From: Nocardia transvalensis
GTDB lineage: Bacteria; Actinomycetota; Actinomycetes; Mycobacteriales; Mycobacteriaceae
Reading direction: 5' to 3'
Length of the DNA stretch: 64,000 nt
Assembly (NCBI RefSeq): GCF_015477765.1
Contig: NZ_JADLQQ010000014.1
Coordinates: forward strand, 124,001-188,000
A program made the translations under genes and the position numbers. Each line of letters starts with the position of its first letter. Position 1 is the stretch's first letter. Positions 43,035 through 52,595 of the stretch are shown one piece after another. Below the pieces are notes generated by a model. The model saw only the letters and a program-made list of their open reading frames with translations. It ran no database searches and had not been told where the DNA came from.

Positions 43035-43481
43035 GTGACCACTCACCAGCTCACTGACGAGGCCGCTATCCGCGCGTTGTTCGACCGGACCAGCCGGGCC
43101 TGGGCCGATGCGGACGCTCATGCCTTCGCGTCCGCGTTCACCGAGGACGCCGACTACGTGACCTTCTTCGGCCCGCATTACAAGGGCCGGGCGGACATCG
43201 AGGCCGTCCATCGGCCGTTGTTCGAGAAGTGGCAGAAGGGGTCGCATCTCGACGGCGAGATCGTCTCGCTGCGGTTCCTCACACCCGATGTCGCGCTCGT
43301 GCACGGCCGGGGCGCGGTGGTGAAGGGGCGCAAGCGCCGCAACCGCTTCAACACCAAGGTCACTCTCCATGTGGCCGTCCGGCAGGACGGCGAATGGAGG
43401 TTCGCGGCCTTTCACAACACCAAGCAGAACTGGTTGCTGACCGCGCTGACCACTCGGCATGATCCGAAGCCGCTGGCCTGA
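43035..43481 (+). CDS. SnoaL-like / SgcJ-type NTF2-fold protein
   Basis: 148 residues. AIRALFDRTSRAWADADAHAFASAFTEDADY is the typical N-terminal helix pair, followed by the cone-shaped beta sheet. Small unassigned enzyme or ligand-binding protein, probably under control of the divergent MarR. The GTG at 43035 has GGAGG 6 bases upstream. Confidence 0.8.
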   Translation: MTTHQLTDEAAIRALFDRTSRAWADADAHAFASAFTEDADYVTFFGPHYKGRADIEAVHRPLFEKWQKGSHLDGEIVSLRFLTPDVALVHGRGAVVKGRKRRNRFNTKVTLHVAVRQDGEWRFAAFHNTKQNWLLTALTTRHDPKPLA

Positions 43482-43609
43482 TTTCAAACCTGTTTATCAC
43501 CGATGTCACAGAACTGAGCGGCGGTAGGAGGTGCATCGATAAGGCCGGACGACGGTCGGTACGCTTGGGAACCGGTAATAGCAGCTAGTCGATCTTGGAG
43601 GACCCCGTC

Positions 43610-44875
<1,266 letters not shown>

Positions 44876-44878
44876 GTC

Positions 44879-45910
44879 ATGGGTGTACGCGTAGGCGTTG
44901 TCGGCGCGACCGGACAGGTCGGCGCCGTGATGCGGAAACTGCTGGAGGAGCGCAACTTCCCCGCCGATGAGGTGCGGTTCTTCGCCTCGGCGCGGTCGGC
45001 CGGCAAGACGCTGCCGTGGCGCGGCGGCGAGGTCGTGGTGGAGGATGCCGAGACCGCCGATCCGAGCGGGCTGGACATCGCGCTGTTCTCCGCCGGCGCC
45101 ACCATGTCGCGGGTGCAGGCGCCGCGGTTCGCCGCCGCCGGTGTCACCGTCATCGACAACTCCTCGGCGTGGCGCAAGGACCCCGAGGTCCCGCTGATCG
45201 TGTCCGAGGTCAATCCGGAGCAGGCCCGCAACCTGCCCAAGGGCATCATCGCCAATCCGAACTGCACCACCATGGCCGCGATGCCGGTGCTCAAGCCGCT
45301 GCACGACGAGGCGGGCCTGCGCCGGTTGATCGTGTCCAGCTACCAGGCGGTGTCGGGGAGCGGGCTGGCCGGGGTGGAGGAGCTGGCGTCGCAGGTCCGC
45401 GCGGTGGCTCCCGAGATGGAGAAGCTGACCCACGACGGGTCGGCCGCCACCTTCCCCGCGCCGAACAAGTACGTCGCGCCGATCGCGTTCAACGTGCTGC
45501 CGTTGGCCGGTTCGCTGGTCGACGACGGCTCCGGCGAGACCGACGAGGATCAGAAGCTGCGCAACGAGAGCCGCAAGATCCTCGGCCTCCCCGACCTGCT
45601 GGTGAGCGGCACCTGCGTCCGCGTCCCGGTCTTCACCGGCCACTCGCTGTCGATCAATGCCGAATTCGCCCAACCCCTTTCGGTCGAGCGAGCCCAGCAG
45701 ATCCTGGCCGGAGCCCCCGGTGTGAAGCTCGCCGACGTCCCCACCCCCCTGGCGGCCGCAGGCATCGACGACTCCCTCGTCGGCCGCATCCGCCAGGACC
45801 CGGGCGCCCCCGAGGGCCGCGGCCTGGCCCTGTTCGTCTCGGGCGACAACCTCCGAAAGGGCGCGGCGCTCAACACGATCCAGATCGCCGAGGTCCTGCT
45901 GAACAACTGA
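44879..45910 (+). CDS. asd: Aspartate-semialdehyde dehydrogenase
   Basis: 343 residues. NADP-binding VGVVGATGQVGAVMRKLLEE, catalytic Cys in IANPNCTTMAAM, and His in FTGHSLSINAEF. Reduces aspartyl phosphate to the semialdehyde. It begins 3 bp after ask, one operon, the arrangement of all Mycobacteriales. The TGA stop is part of a hairpin repeat. Confidence 0.97.
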   Translation: MGVRVGVVGATGQVGAVMRKLLEERNFPADEVRFFASARSAGKTLPWRGGEVVVEDAETADPSGLDIALFSAGATMSRVQAPRFAAAGVTVIDNSSAWRKDPEVPLIVSEVNPEQARNLPKGIIANPNCTTMAAMPVLKPLHDEAGLRRLIVSSYQAVSGSGLAGVEELASQVRAVAPEMEKLTHDGSAATFPAPNKYVAPIAFNVLPLAGSLVDDGSGETDEDQKLRNESRKILGLPDLLVSGTCVRVPVFTGHSLSINAEFAQPLSVERAQQILAGAPGVKLADVPTPLAAAGIDDSLVGRIRQDPGAPEGRGLALFVSGDNLRKGAALNTIQIAEVLLNN

Positions 45911-45983
45911 TCCCGGCCAAAAGCACGCCGGGATGACGGTGGAAGCACGCCCGATGACGGTGGAGGCACACCGGGATGACGGT
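45908..45983. repeat. Stop-codon-linked hairpin and three 22-bp repeats after asd
   Basis: TGATCCCGGCCAAAAGCACG begins at the asd stop codon and its right arm AAGCACGCCGGGATGACGG is then repeated about three times with changes. Confidence 0.78.
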
Positions 45984-46031
45984 GGCCGCTCGATCCGCAT
46001 GGATCGGGCGGCCTTGTCGTTTCGGATTGCG

Positions 46032-46622
46032 TCATTGCCGGATCACCGGGCGCAGGCCGTCGAAGACGATGGCGAAGGTGCGGCGGCGTTGTCGGTCGTC
46101 GATGTCGGGGGTGTGGGTGGTGAGCATGACGCCCTTGAGGATGCGGAGGAGGTCCTCGATGTCGATGTCGGGGCGAACCGCGGAGCACTGTTGGGCGCGG
46201 CGTAGGAGGGTTTCGATCTCCGCGTGTAATTGCTTTGTGGGCGTGGAGATTTCGAGGGTGTGGTGGCTTGCGAGGGCCTCGGCCAGGTCGCGTTTGACGG
46301 CGCCCTCGGTGACCGTGTGGTCCAGGAAGTCGAAGAAGGCCGCGCCTGGGTCGGGGGCGGTGGTCAGCTCGCGGGCGTAGGTGATCATGCGCTCGATGTT
46401 GTCCACGATGGCCGCGTGGAACAGCGCTTCCTTCGTGGGAAAGTGGCGGTAGACGGTCCCCGGGCCGACTCCCGCCCGCCGCGCGATCTCATCGAGGGGG
46501 ACCGAAATACCTTCGGCGGCAAAGGCTTCCCGCGCGGCGGCGAGAACCCGCTCGCGATTGCGGCGGGCGTCGGCGCGCAGGGCCCGGCGCTCGCCGGTGC
46601 CCTCGGCCCGTTTTTCGGTCAC
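46032..46622 (-). CDS. TetR-family regulator (SbtR-like)
   Basis: 196 residues. N-terminal HTH (ERVLAAAREAFAAEGISVPLDEIARRAGVGPGTVYRHF) with a C-terminal domain of the SbtR type (LLRRAQQCSAVRPDIDIEDLLRILKGV). No divergent partner; the target is unclear. ATG start at 46622. Confidence 0.86.
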   Translation of the reverse strand: MTEKRAEGTGERRALRADARRNRERVLAAAREAFAAEGISVPLDEIARRAGVGPGTVYRHFPTKEALFHAAIVDNIERMITYARELTTAPDPGAAFFDFLDHTVTEGAVKRDLAEALASHHTLEISTPTKQLHAEIETLLRRAQQCSAVRPDIDIEDLLRILKGVMLTTHTPDIDDRQRRRTFAIVFDGLRPVIRQ

Positions 46623-46681
46623 GGCGCGAGTCTACCGGTTTCATCATCGATAAACGGGGCGCATGTTCCGGGTAAGCGGAA

Positions 46682-48031
46682 TCAGCGGATGCCAGGAGTT
46701 CGAGGGTCGGGCCCCAGGCAGGCGATCAAGAAACAGCCGGGTGGGGCGTCGGAGAACGGCGGTGCGAGAGGGCGGTTCAAGCACGACAGCACCGTGCAGC
46801 CGGGATAGGCGGCAGGGCCGACACCGAAGACGGCCAGCGTGATGTTCGGATCGATGTAATCGTTCGGGTCGAGGCGCACCGGCTGTTCCACATAGGGCCC
46901 GGGATCCGGGACCGGCGGCTGCTGAAAGGCGGCGACCAAGCGCCGGAAGAACTCCCAGGACAATTCGTCGGTGTTCTGCAGCACGCCCGACGGGCCCTGG
47001 CTGCTGCGATTACCGAAGGCGCCGGTCCACAGCACGGCCATATCCAGGCTCGGGATGATGAAGACGTTCTGCAAGCCGAGGCCCGACATCAGATAGGTGT
47101 CCCGCGGCAGAAAACTCGGCATTTCCACACACCCCGCGCCGAGCCAGAACAGATAGCCGTAACAGGGATTGGCGGGCGACGGCCGGGTGGCCATACGCAG
47201 ATAATCGGAGGACACGATCTGCCGATCCCCCCACCGCCCGTCGTTCTCCAACAGCAGCGCAAGTTTGGCGAGGTCGTTCGGCGGAATCAGCAGATGCGCG
47301 TAGCCATAGGTGTGCCCGGAGCGGTCACGCGCCCAGTAGTAGTCACCACGCCCGATCCCCAGCGGATCGAATAATTCCCGCTGCACGAATTGCTGAAAAG
47401 GTTCACCGACCGCCGATTCGACCACATACGTCAGCAGGTCGACATTGCGCTGGCTGTAGGTGAATTCGGTGCCGGGTGGATAGTCGAACGGCATGCCCAG
47501 CGCCTGCACGGCACTGTTCGGATCGACGGGAACGATGGCGGTGATGCCCTCGTTCAACACCCCGACCTGCAGGCCCGAGGTTTCGGTGAGCAGATTCTCC
47601 ACGGTGATCGCCCGATGCGCGGCGTCGCCGAGCCCCGGCGGCAGATACCGGTCGATCGGTGCGGAGATATCGAGTCGGCCCTGATCCCAGGCGATGCCCG
47701 CGACCATCGAGACCACGCTCTTGGTGACGCTCCAGACGTTCCACGCGACAGTGCCGGTCCGGTCGTTGAGCGGTCCCTCGCCCACCAGGCAGTTGTGCCG
47801 GAACACCTGCACATTCAACCGGTTCCGGCCGCCCGCGAAGGCCAGCGCGTCGGCCAAGCGCCCGGCATCGAACCCGACCGCCTCGGGCGCGGCGCGTTCC
47901 AGTGAACGCCCGGACGTCACCTCGCAGCGCGTCACATCATCCGGTGCCGCCCGACCGGGCCCGGCGAACATGGCACCCGCCATCAGCGCGACAACGGTAA
48001 GACCGACAAGCCGCTCGAGGGTTGGCCGCAT
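46682..48031 (-). CDS. Secreted serine hydrolase, beta-lactamase/class C family
   Basis: 449 residues. Signal peptide MRPTLERLVGLTVVALMAGAMFAG with cleavage near GRA; catalytic Ser and Lys in WSVTKSVVSMV (SxxK), Tyr in TEFTYSQRNVD (YxN variant, YSQ). Six cysteines including a pair near the C-terminus. This superfamily holds esterases and penicillin-binding-like proteins; true beta-lactamase activity is unlikely. An ATG at 48061 directly after AAGGAA is a possible longer start. Confidence 0.8.
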   Translation of the reverse strand: MRPTLERLVGLTVVALMAGAMFAGPGRAAPDDVTRCEVTSGRSLERAAPEAVGFDAGRLADALAFAGGRNRLNVQVFRHNCLVGEGPLNDRTGTVAWNVWSVTKSVVSMVAGIAWDQGRLDISAPIDRYLPPGLGDAAHRAITVENLLTETSGLQVGVLNEGITAIVPVDPNSAVQALGMPFDYPPGTEFTYSQRNVDLLTYVVESAVGEPFQQFVQRELFDPLGIGRGDYYWARDRSGHTYGYAHLLIPPNDLAKLALLLENDGRWGDRQIVSSDYLRMATRPSPANPCYGYLFWLGAGCVEMPSFLPRDTYLMSGLGLQNVFIIPSLDMAVLWTGAFGNRSSQGPSGVLQNTDELSWEFFRRLVAAFQQPPVPDPGPYVEQPVRLDPNDYIDPNITLAVFGVGPAAYPGCTVLSCLNRPLAPPFSDAPPGCFLIACLGPDPRTPGIR

Positions 48032-48099
48032 AGATGTCAGGCTAACCCCCCGACCAGCCATTTCCTTGAATACGCCACGGCAGCAATCGAATATGCGAA

Positions 48100-48130
48100 A
48101 CGCCGCCAGGTAGGGGAGACCTGGCGGCGT
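48100..48130. terminator. 11-bp hairpin before the right element
   Basis: ACGCCGCCAGG, a 9-nt loop and CCTGGCGGCGT. It lies upstream of the serine hydrolase start and marks roughly the end of resident chromosome. Confidence 0.5.
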
Positions 48131-48482
48131 CCGGATCAGCGCGCGGAGGCATGGGGCCCCGCGGCCGCCGACGCCCAACATGCGCCTCTCGGCGAGTGGT
48201 CAAACATGCTGGCACTACGTAGGGTATTTCTGCTGGTCAAGCCATTATAGTCCGTGTGCTACGATCTTCGGCGCAACCGAGAGCCCCCCGGTGCCGCAAC
48301 CTGGAGTAGCGACTACGTATGGGCACAAGCCCGTAGGTGTTCACGCAGGCGGCGGAAGATGGAACACCGGGACTTAGGGCACAGGGAACCAAGTCGCGTT
48401 TGTGGCGTAGGCCCTGTCTCCATCGCCCAGAGAGCGCACAGGACTAATGCGTGCGCCGCGATGTTGAGAAGGTTGTGCCCCT
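48131..48482. other. Gene-free boundary of the second prophage
   Basis: No gene is supported. The strand composition becomes less GC-rich after about 48,200 (GGGTATTTCTGCTGGTCAAG, then CATTATAGTCC), and the next frames are phage-like. The attachment junction probably lies here but no tRNA, integrase or repeat partner is visible to locate it. Confidence 0.4.
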
Positions 48483-48626
48483 GTGGACGAGAAGACCCGC
48501 GCGTATGTGCGCCGTCATGTGCGAACCGCGCCGCCGATGAGTGCCGAACAGCGTGACCGTGTTGCCGCTCTGCTACGGACCAGTACCCGCTATCCTCGCC
48601 GCCGAATTGAGGATGGTGTCGTATGA
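48483..48626 (+). CDS. Small phage protein (47 aa)
   Basis: VDEKTRAYVRRHVRTAPPMS followed by EQRDRVAALLRTSTRYPRR: a basic, helical 47-residue protein from a GTG start. Short proteins of this look are frequent at the ends of actinobacterial prophages, by recall. It ends before a strong terminator at 48665. Confidence 0.55.
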   Translation: MDEKTRAYVRRHVRTAPPMSAEQRDRVAALLRTSTRYPRRRIEDGVV

Positions 48627-48664
48627 CGACACCCAAGGTATGAAGTCGGGACAGTTACCAGAAA

Positions 48665-48705
48665 GGGCACGGCCGAGCGCGTGATGATCGCGTCTTGCCG
48701 TGCCC
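48665..48705. terminator. Hairpin terminator between convergent genes
   Basis: GGGCACGGC (48665-48673) pairs with GCCGTGCCC (48697-48705), with an inner GCG/CGC pair, followed by CTCTTC. It separates the small rightward gene from the leftward repressor operon. Confidence 0.65.
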
Positions 48706-48735
48706 CTCTTCATATTCGGTTGGTTTCGCCGCCTT

Positions 48736-49407
48736 TCAGGCCGCAGTTTTCACGGGGATCGGTTTGCGCTGTGTGCGTGTGGCTTTGAAGTGGTTAGCGA
48801 TTCCGGTCAGTCCCATCAGGAAGATGGTTGCTACCCCTAGTACCCATCCGATCGGGTGGTTCTCGGGGTAGCCGACCTTTGGGAACGTGAAACCGATGAG
48901 CCCCATGGCGATGAACAGCAGGCCGACAAGTCCCCATAGGGCATCGGTAACCGATTGGCGGCGACCATATGTCACCCATCCAATAATGGCTATACCGATG
49001 ATGGTGAGAAGGGCTGCGATGCACATCGCGTAGAGGACGCGCAACAGTTCGTGTGCGCCGTCGCCCAGCGCGACGTATGCCGCTACCGATGACCCCGCAA
49101 GCGCGATGAATGAAAAGGAAGCGGCCCGCACAAGGCGCATCGACTGCAACCCGGTCGCCACATGAACCGTCAGCGCGCATCCACCGATCAGTCCCAGCAT
49201 CTCACCGCACCATGACAACACCAGGTCTATCGGGAGTTCGTCTGGTATTGGCAGTGCTGCCAGCCGGACGAGGAGGTATCCGGCGAAGGCCGCGTAGGTG
49301 AGGGTGAGGGCCTGGCTCTGCACGACATCGCGCCGGGTGTGGCGCAAGGCAGCAGCGATGGCAGATGTGATTGCGACTAAGGCGACGGCGATGACGCCGA
49401 GGTTCAT
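48736..49407 (-). CDS. Multi-spanning membrane protein of the repressor operon
   Basis: 223 residues with about seven hydrophobic helices, from LGVIAVALVAITSAIAAAL to LGVATIFLMGLTGIANHF, and a short basic cytosolic tail. No family recognised. It lies 12 bp downstream of the repressor gene and would be expressed in the lysogen, so a superinfection-exclusion or sensing role is plausible but inferred only from position. Confidence 0.65.
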   Translation of the reverse strand: MNLGVIAVALVAITSAIAAALRHTRRDVVQSQALTLTYAAFAGYLLVRLAALPIPDELPIDLVLSWCGEMLGLIGGCALTVHVATGLQSMRLVRAASFSFIALAGSSVAAYVALGDGAHELLRVLYAMCIAALLTIIGIAIIGWVTYGRRQSVTDALWGLVGLLFIAMGLIGFTFPKVGYPENHPIGWVLGVATIFLMGLTGIANHFKATRTQRKPIPVKTAA

Positions 49408-49419
49408 GCGTTCCCCTCT

Positions 49420-49854
49420 TCACTCGGACAGGCTTCTTCGAACGCTTTCGCGCCGGGAGATCTTGGCGGATTGCGTAGCCGCCAAACCCCTACCTTCTCT
49501 TGGACGTTCGTCCGGACCGGACGGTTCCGTTACCTGGTTGCTGGGAGCAATCTGCTCGCGCCGCAACAGCTCTCGAAGTAGCTGGACCTTCGTTGCCGCT
49601 CGAACGCCATCGAGGACGGAGGCGCGGTCGGCTTCCTCCTGTGTCAGTAACCCCCCTTCGACCAAGCCCTGCACCGGATCGGATTCGAACGTACGTGCGA
49701 ACTTTATCACCATCTCGGGATCGGGTCTCTCGCGAAGCAGCTTGCGCCCCACAGTCGAAGGGTGTTCTCCCATCGCTAGTGCGATCTGTCGGGCGCTGAG
49801 CCCATCCGTGACGGCGTCTACCCATCGTTCGAACTGGTTCTCTGGTCGTTCCAC
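49420..49854 (-). CDS. HTH repressor-like protein of the second prophage
   Basis: 144 residues. DGLSARQIALAMGEHPSTVGRKLL is the helix-turn-helix (about 17-40), followed by ERPDPEMVIKFARTF and a charged C-terminal half. It faces left, away from the early operon, with palindromic operators just upstream, as expected for an immunity repressor. Confidence 0.7.
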   Translation of the reverse strand: MERPENQFERWVDAVTDGLSARQIALAMGEHPSTVGRKLLRERPDPEMVIKFARTFESDPVQGLVEGGLLTQEEADRASVLDGVRAATKVQLLRELLRREQIAPSNQVTEPSGPDERPREGRGLAATQSAKISRRESVRRSLSE

Positions 49855-49866
49855 AGCGGCTGAGTC

Positions 49867-49963
49867 TGCCGTATTTTTGCGGCACCGACAATCCGTCTAC
49901 CTGCTACGACCTCATTAATATCGGATTTTGATGCCGCAGATCTGCGGCAATGACGTTGCGGCA
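49867..49963. promoter_or_regulatory. Three TGCCGC-type operators
   Basis: TGCCGTATTTTTGCGGCA (49867-49884) and the perfect palindrome TGCCGCAGATCTGCGGCA (49932-49949) share half-site TGCCG(C/T)A, and a further half-site TTGCGGCA lies at 49956-49963. The spacing fits cooperative repressor binding between the divergent genes. Confidence 0.65.
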
Positions 49964-50055
49964 GTGCGTCACTGGCGGTTAGCGTCTGACACCAGTGATT
50001 AGCTGATAGCACGGGGCGCCGATCGGTGCCAGACCGTAGAGATAGGGGTGCAAGG

Positions 50056-50520
50056 GTGCAAGTGTCTCGCTCGGTGACGTTGAGGATGGTTCCGGGGCTT
50101 CTCGACCAGCTGAAAGAGGTTCGCGGATTCACAGAGGAGCAGCTGGCCGACGAGCTGGAAGTCCACCGCGACACGTTGCGGAGGGTTCGCAACGGCCATC
50201 CGCCGAGCGCACACCTCATCGCGAACGTTGCGCGGCTGACCGGCCGCAGCATCGAGAAGGTTGTCGAGGTCGTTCCAGTCAAGCGGATGCCCGCCGTCCG
50301 GCTGAATGCAGACGAAATCGGCGAACGGTCAACCGATGTCGGCATTCCCGGTACCGATCGTCAGGCCCGGCCCGTGGTCAGGTCTGTACGGGACTCGTGT
50401 ACATGCCGCGCCGCCGAGGGCAAGGCAACGTCACTGTGCCGACACAGTGCGGCCCCCGCCATCGGCAAAGGCGGCCCGTCTGCGATCTCAGCGACGTGCA
50501 CCCAACGGAGCACTGTCTAG
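50056..50520 (+). CDS. HTH protein, Cro-like position
   Basis: 154 residues if the GTG at 50056 is used. FTEEQLADELEVHRDTLRRVRNG is a helix-turn-helix with a second half HLIANVARLTGRSIEKVVEVV. The last about 50 residues (SCTCRAAEGKATSLCRH) look unlike the rest, so the natural C-terminus may have been altered. First rightward gene of the second prophage, divergent from the repressor. Confidence 0.55.
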   Translation: MQVSRSVTLRMVPGLLDQLKEVRGFTEEQLADELEVHRDTLRRVRNGHPPSAHLIANVARLTGRSIEKVVEVVPVKRMPAVRLNADEIGERSTDVGIPGTDRQARPVVRSVRDSCTCRAAEGKATSLCRHSAAPAIGKGGPSAISATCTQRSTV

Positions 50521-50555
50521 CGCCCATCCCACAACGGAGCCCCAGCGGCACACAT

Positions 50556-50580
50556 CCCGGTTCGAGTCCGGGAGGGGTGC
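50556..50580 (+). other. tRNA T-arm-like hairpin
   Basis: CCCGG-TTCGAGT-CCGGG is a perfect T stem and loop, followed by AGGGGTGC, which could pair with GCACCC at 50499-50504. I could not fold acceptable D and anticodon arms between them. It may be a decayed phage tRNA, an attachment-site relic, or chance. Confidence 0.25.
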
Positions 50581-50668
50581 GAAACCTGTTCAGGTTCTCA
50601 TTTCCCACATCTGAGGCTGCTGATAGCGGCGTCTTTGGTGCACCCGAAATACGAGGGAGGCGGACGGG

Positions 50669-50866
50669 GTGAAACACGAGAGTTGGTGTTCAATGGCTGA
50701 ACCGTGGCTGACTGCTAAACAAGCTGCTACTTATGCGAAGGTGAATCCGTGCACTATTCGTCATGCCGCACGTGTCGGGGAACTGAAGGGCCATCAACGA
50801 AAGCCGGGAGCATGTTGGAAATTCCGGCATTGGGAGATTGGCGTTTGGTTGAAAGGTAAGCAGTAA
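50669..50866 (+). CDS. Excisionase/MerR-type HTH protein (65 aa)
   Basis: AEPWLTAKQAATYAKVNPCTIRHAARVGELKGHQ is the helix_turn_helix_17/excisionase fold. GGAGG precedes the GTG at 50669; ATG at 50693 is the alternative. Position among early genes suggests an Xis-like or early regulatory role. Confidence 0.68.
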   Translation: MKHESWCSMAEPWLTAKQAATYAKVNPCTIRHAARVGELKGHQRKPGACWKFRHWEIGVWLKGKQ

Positions 50867-50915
50867 CAGCACTGCATGGTGCGTGGACGGCTTCGATCCC
50901 CCGTTCAGGGCGCGA

Positions 50916-50933
50916 TAACCCTAATCCGGGTTA
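50916..50933. promoter_or_regulatory. Palindrome TAACCC-6-GGGTTA in early control region
   Basis: Perfect 6-bp inverted arms, upstream of the main early operon (51012 on). A likely operator or transcription control site for the genes downstream. Confidence 0.4.
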
Positions 50934-51011
50934 GTTCTCTCTTTTGATCCTCCGGAATTTCGTTGCGGCTACTCCCATGCCGAAAACGACTCTGGAAGGA
51001 CAGAGAGCCTT

Positions 51012-51089
51012 ATGCCCCCTGTGAAGGGTGTTATGGGAATAGTCCCGGTCGTGGGGGTGCGTGAGAATTTACAGAAAGGAGATGCGTGA
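51012..51089 (+). CDS. Short coupled leader ORF (25 aa)
   Basis: Reads MPPVKGVMGIVPVVGVRE then NLQKGDA and stops in GTGA, where the GTG is the next gene's start. The next gene has its own AAGGAG inside this frame, so this leader may modulate its translation. It could also be non-coding. Confidence 0.4.
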   Translation: MPPVKGVMGIVPVVGVRENLQKGDA

Positions 51090-51733
51090 GTTCAGAGATT
51101 GAGACACTTGATGCCGAAATAGTTCTCGACGAGAATGAGGCTAGGGAGCTGACTGCGAAAATTCAGCGAGCATGGCTGGATATCGCGGAGCGGATCGAAG
51201 CAACCCGAGACCTAATCGTTCAAGCATATCTTGGTCGAGCGTGGTCGCTGATGGGCTATGACTCGTGGGTTGAGTACTGCAATGCCGAGTTCGCGTTGAG
51301 CAAGATGAAGATTCCGCGAGAGACGCGGTATGCCCTTGTGGCCGATCTCAGACAGATCGGAAAGATGTCTACCCGAAGCATCGCGGCGGTCGTCGGTGCC
51401 GATCAGCATACTGTTATTCGGGATCTGAAGTCGGCGCCTACTGATGCAAATGCATCAGTAGCAACAACTGAAGTTGTCGATGTGAACGGCAAGCGGCACC
51501 AACCGACCCGTGATCGTAGGCCCAAGCGTCGTCCGATCACCGATGATGCCCGGAAGGTCGGTACTGAGGCTACGCAACTTATGGAGCGAATTCACAAGCT
51601 CATCGGTGACGACAGATTTCGCGCTGGAATCACTGAACAACTTCCGGGATTCAAGTATGACCTCAAGCGCCTCCGCGACGTCATCGACAACACGCTAACT
51701 GTCCTGGAAGGAAATCCTAATGAAGCTGAGTAG
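51086..51733 (+). CDS. Phage early HTH protein (215 aa)
   Basis: The N-terminal helical half (RAWLDIAERIEATRDLIVQA) is followed by MSTRSIAAVVGADQHTVIRDLK, a helix-turn-helix, a basic linker (RRPKRRPIT) and a helical C-terminus. Probably a DNA-binding protein; ParB-like partner function with the next gene is possible. GTG start after AAGGAGATGC. Confidence 0.65.
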   Translation: MSSEIETLDAEIVLDENEARELTAKIQRAWLDIAERIEATRDLIVQAYLGRAWSLMGYDSWVEYCNAEFALSKMKIPRETRYALVADLRQIGKMSTRSIAAVVGADQHTVIRDLKSAPTDANASVATTEVVDVNGKRHQPTRDRRPKRRPITDDARKVGTEATQLMERIHKLIGDDRFRAGITEQLPGFKYDLKRLRDVIDNTLTVLEGNPNEAE

Positions 51734-52526
51734 TGAAGCTCGGTATGAAGGAATCAGTGTCTACTGGGCGCTCATTGGCCCTGCTGAAGCGCGGGAGATC
51801 CTCAGCCGCAACCCACGTAACCGCAAGGTCCGAAAATTGTGGGCGGCGCAGATCGCCAAGGATCAGGAGGCGGGACGTTGGGAAATCAACGGTGACACTG
51901 TCCGCTTCGATGAGGACGGAAACCTTATCGACGGCCAGCACCGCATGACTGCTGTCGAACAGTCCGGCATTCCGCAAGTATTCCTTGTTGTCGAGGGATT
52001 GCCGCGTGCAACGCAGAAGACCATGGATAAAAACTCTCGTCGCACTGCTGCTGATGGCTTGTTCATGGACCGCGGCGAAGGAGGTAAGGAGCATACGGCC
52101 ATAGGTCGGGCTATTCTGGCATGGAACGGTGTCAACAAACCCACCGATACTCAGATCATCGCCTTTACCGACGAGAATTTCGATAGTATTTCCCATGCAC
52201 TCGATCTTGCGCGGCCGGTCAATAAGGAGTTCGGGGGCGGCATAGCCCGATACGCTCTTGCGTCTTATCTGCTCACTTGTGTCGATCCTATCGGTGCAGA
52301 AGCGTTCGCCTATCTTCTGGCCACGGGCGATGGATTGCGCAAGGGTCATCCTGTTTACCTGTTGCGAGACCGACTCAGGAAAGAAAACCTTCGAGTGAAT
52401 GCGAACGACCGAAAGAGCTTGGAGATTGTTCTGAAACCAATGTTTACGGCTTGGAATCTGTGGCGTTCCGGTGAGGGCTTCCGGCAATTCTTGCGCCTGC
52501 CCGAGGAATGTCCGGTACCTCGGTAA
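51720..52526 (+). CDS. ParB/Srx-fold domain protein
   Basis: 268 residues. TVRFDEDGNLIDGQHRMTAV is the ParB-like nuclease (ParB/sulfiredoxin) motif, and VEGLPRATQKTMDKNSRR follows. Similar proteins occur in many actinophages next to HTH genes; the role is unclear, possibly chromosome or plasmid binding. It overlaps the upstream gene by 14 bp. Confidence 0.72.
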   Translation: MKLSSEARYEGISVYWALIGPAEAREILSRNPRNRKVRKLWAAQIAKDQEAGRWEINGDTVRFDEDGNLIDGQHRMTAVEQSGIPQVFLVVEGLPRATQKTMDKNSRRTAADGLFMDRGEGGKEHTAIGRAILAWNGVNKPTDTQIIAFTDENFDSISHALDLARPVNKEFGGGIARYALASYLLTCVDPIGAEAFAYLLATGDGLRKGHPVYLLRDRLRKENLRVNANDRKSLEIVLKPMFTAWNLWRSGEGFRQFLRLPEECPVPR

Positions 52527-52550
52527 TCGCCTGAGAAGAAAGGTTTTTGC

Positions 52551-52580
52551 ATGGCGACTCGGAAAGAGGAGGCGATCTAA
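52551..52580 (+). CDS. Nine-residue minigene ending at a nuclease gene
   Basis: MATRKEEAI, with AGAAGAAAGG upstream. Its codons contain AGGAGG (52567-52572), the SD of the nuclease gene; its TAA is directly followed by GTT ACC, the expected nuclease start site. Confidence 0.3.
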   Translation: MATRKEEAI

Positions 52581-52595
52581 GTTACCGATTACAAC

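Noticed and set aside
46682..48031. A true beta-lactamase resistance gene
   Set aside because: The fold is class C-like, but the YxN motif is YSQ and the protein is longer; esterase or peptidase relatives are more likely.
48131..48482. Precise attachment site of the second prophage
   Set aside because: No direct repeat, tRNA or integrase is present inside the window to define it.
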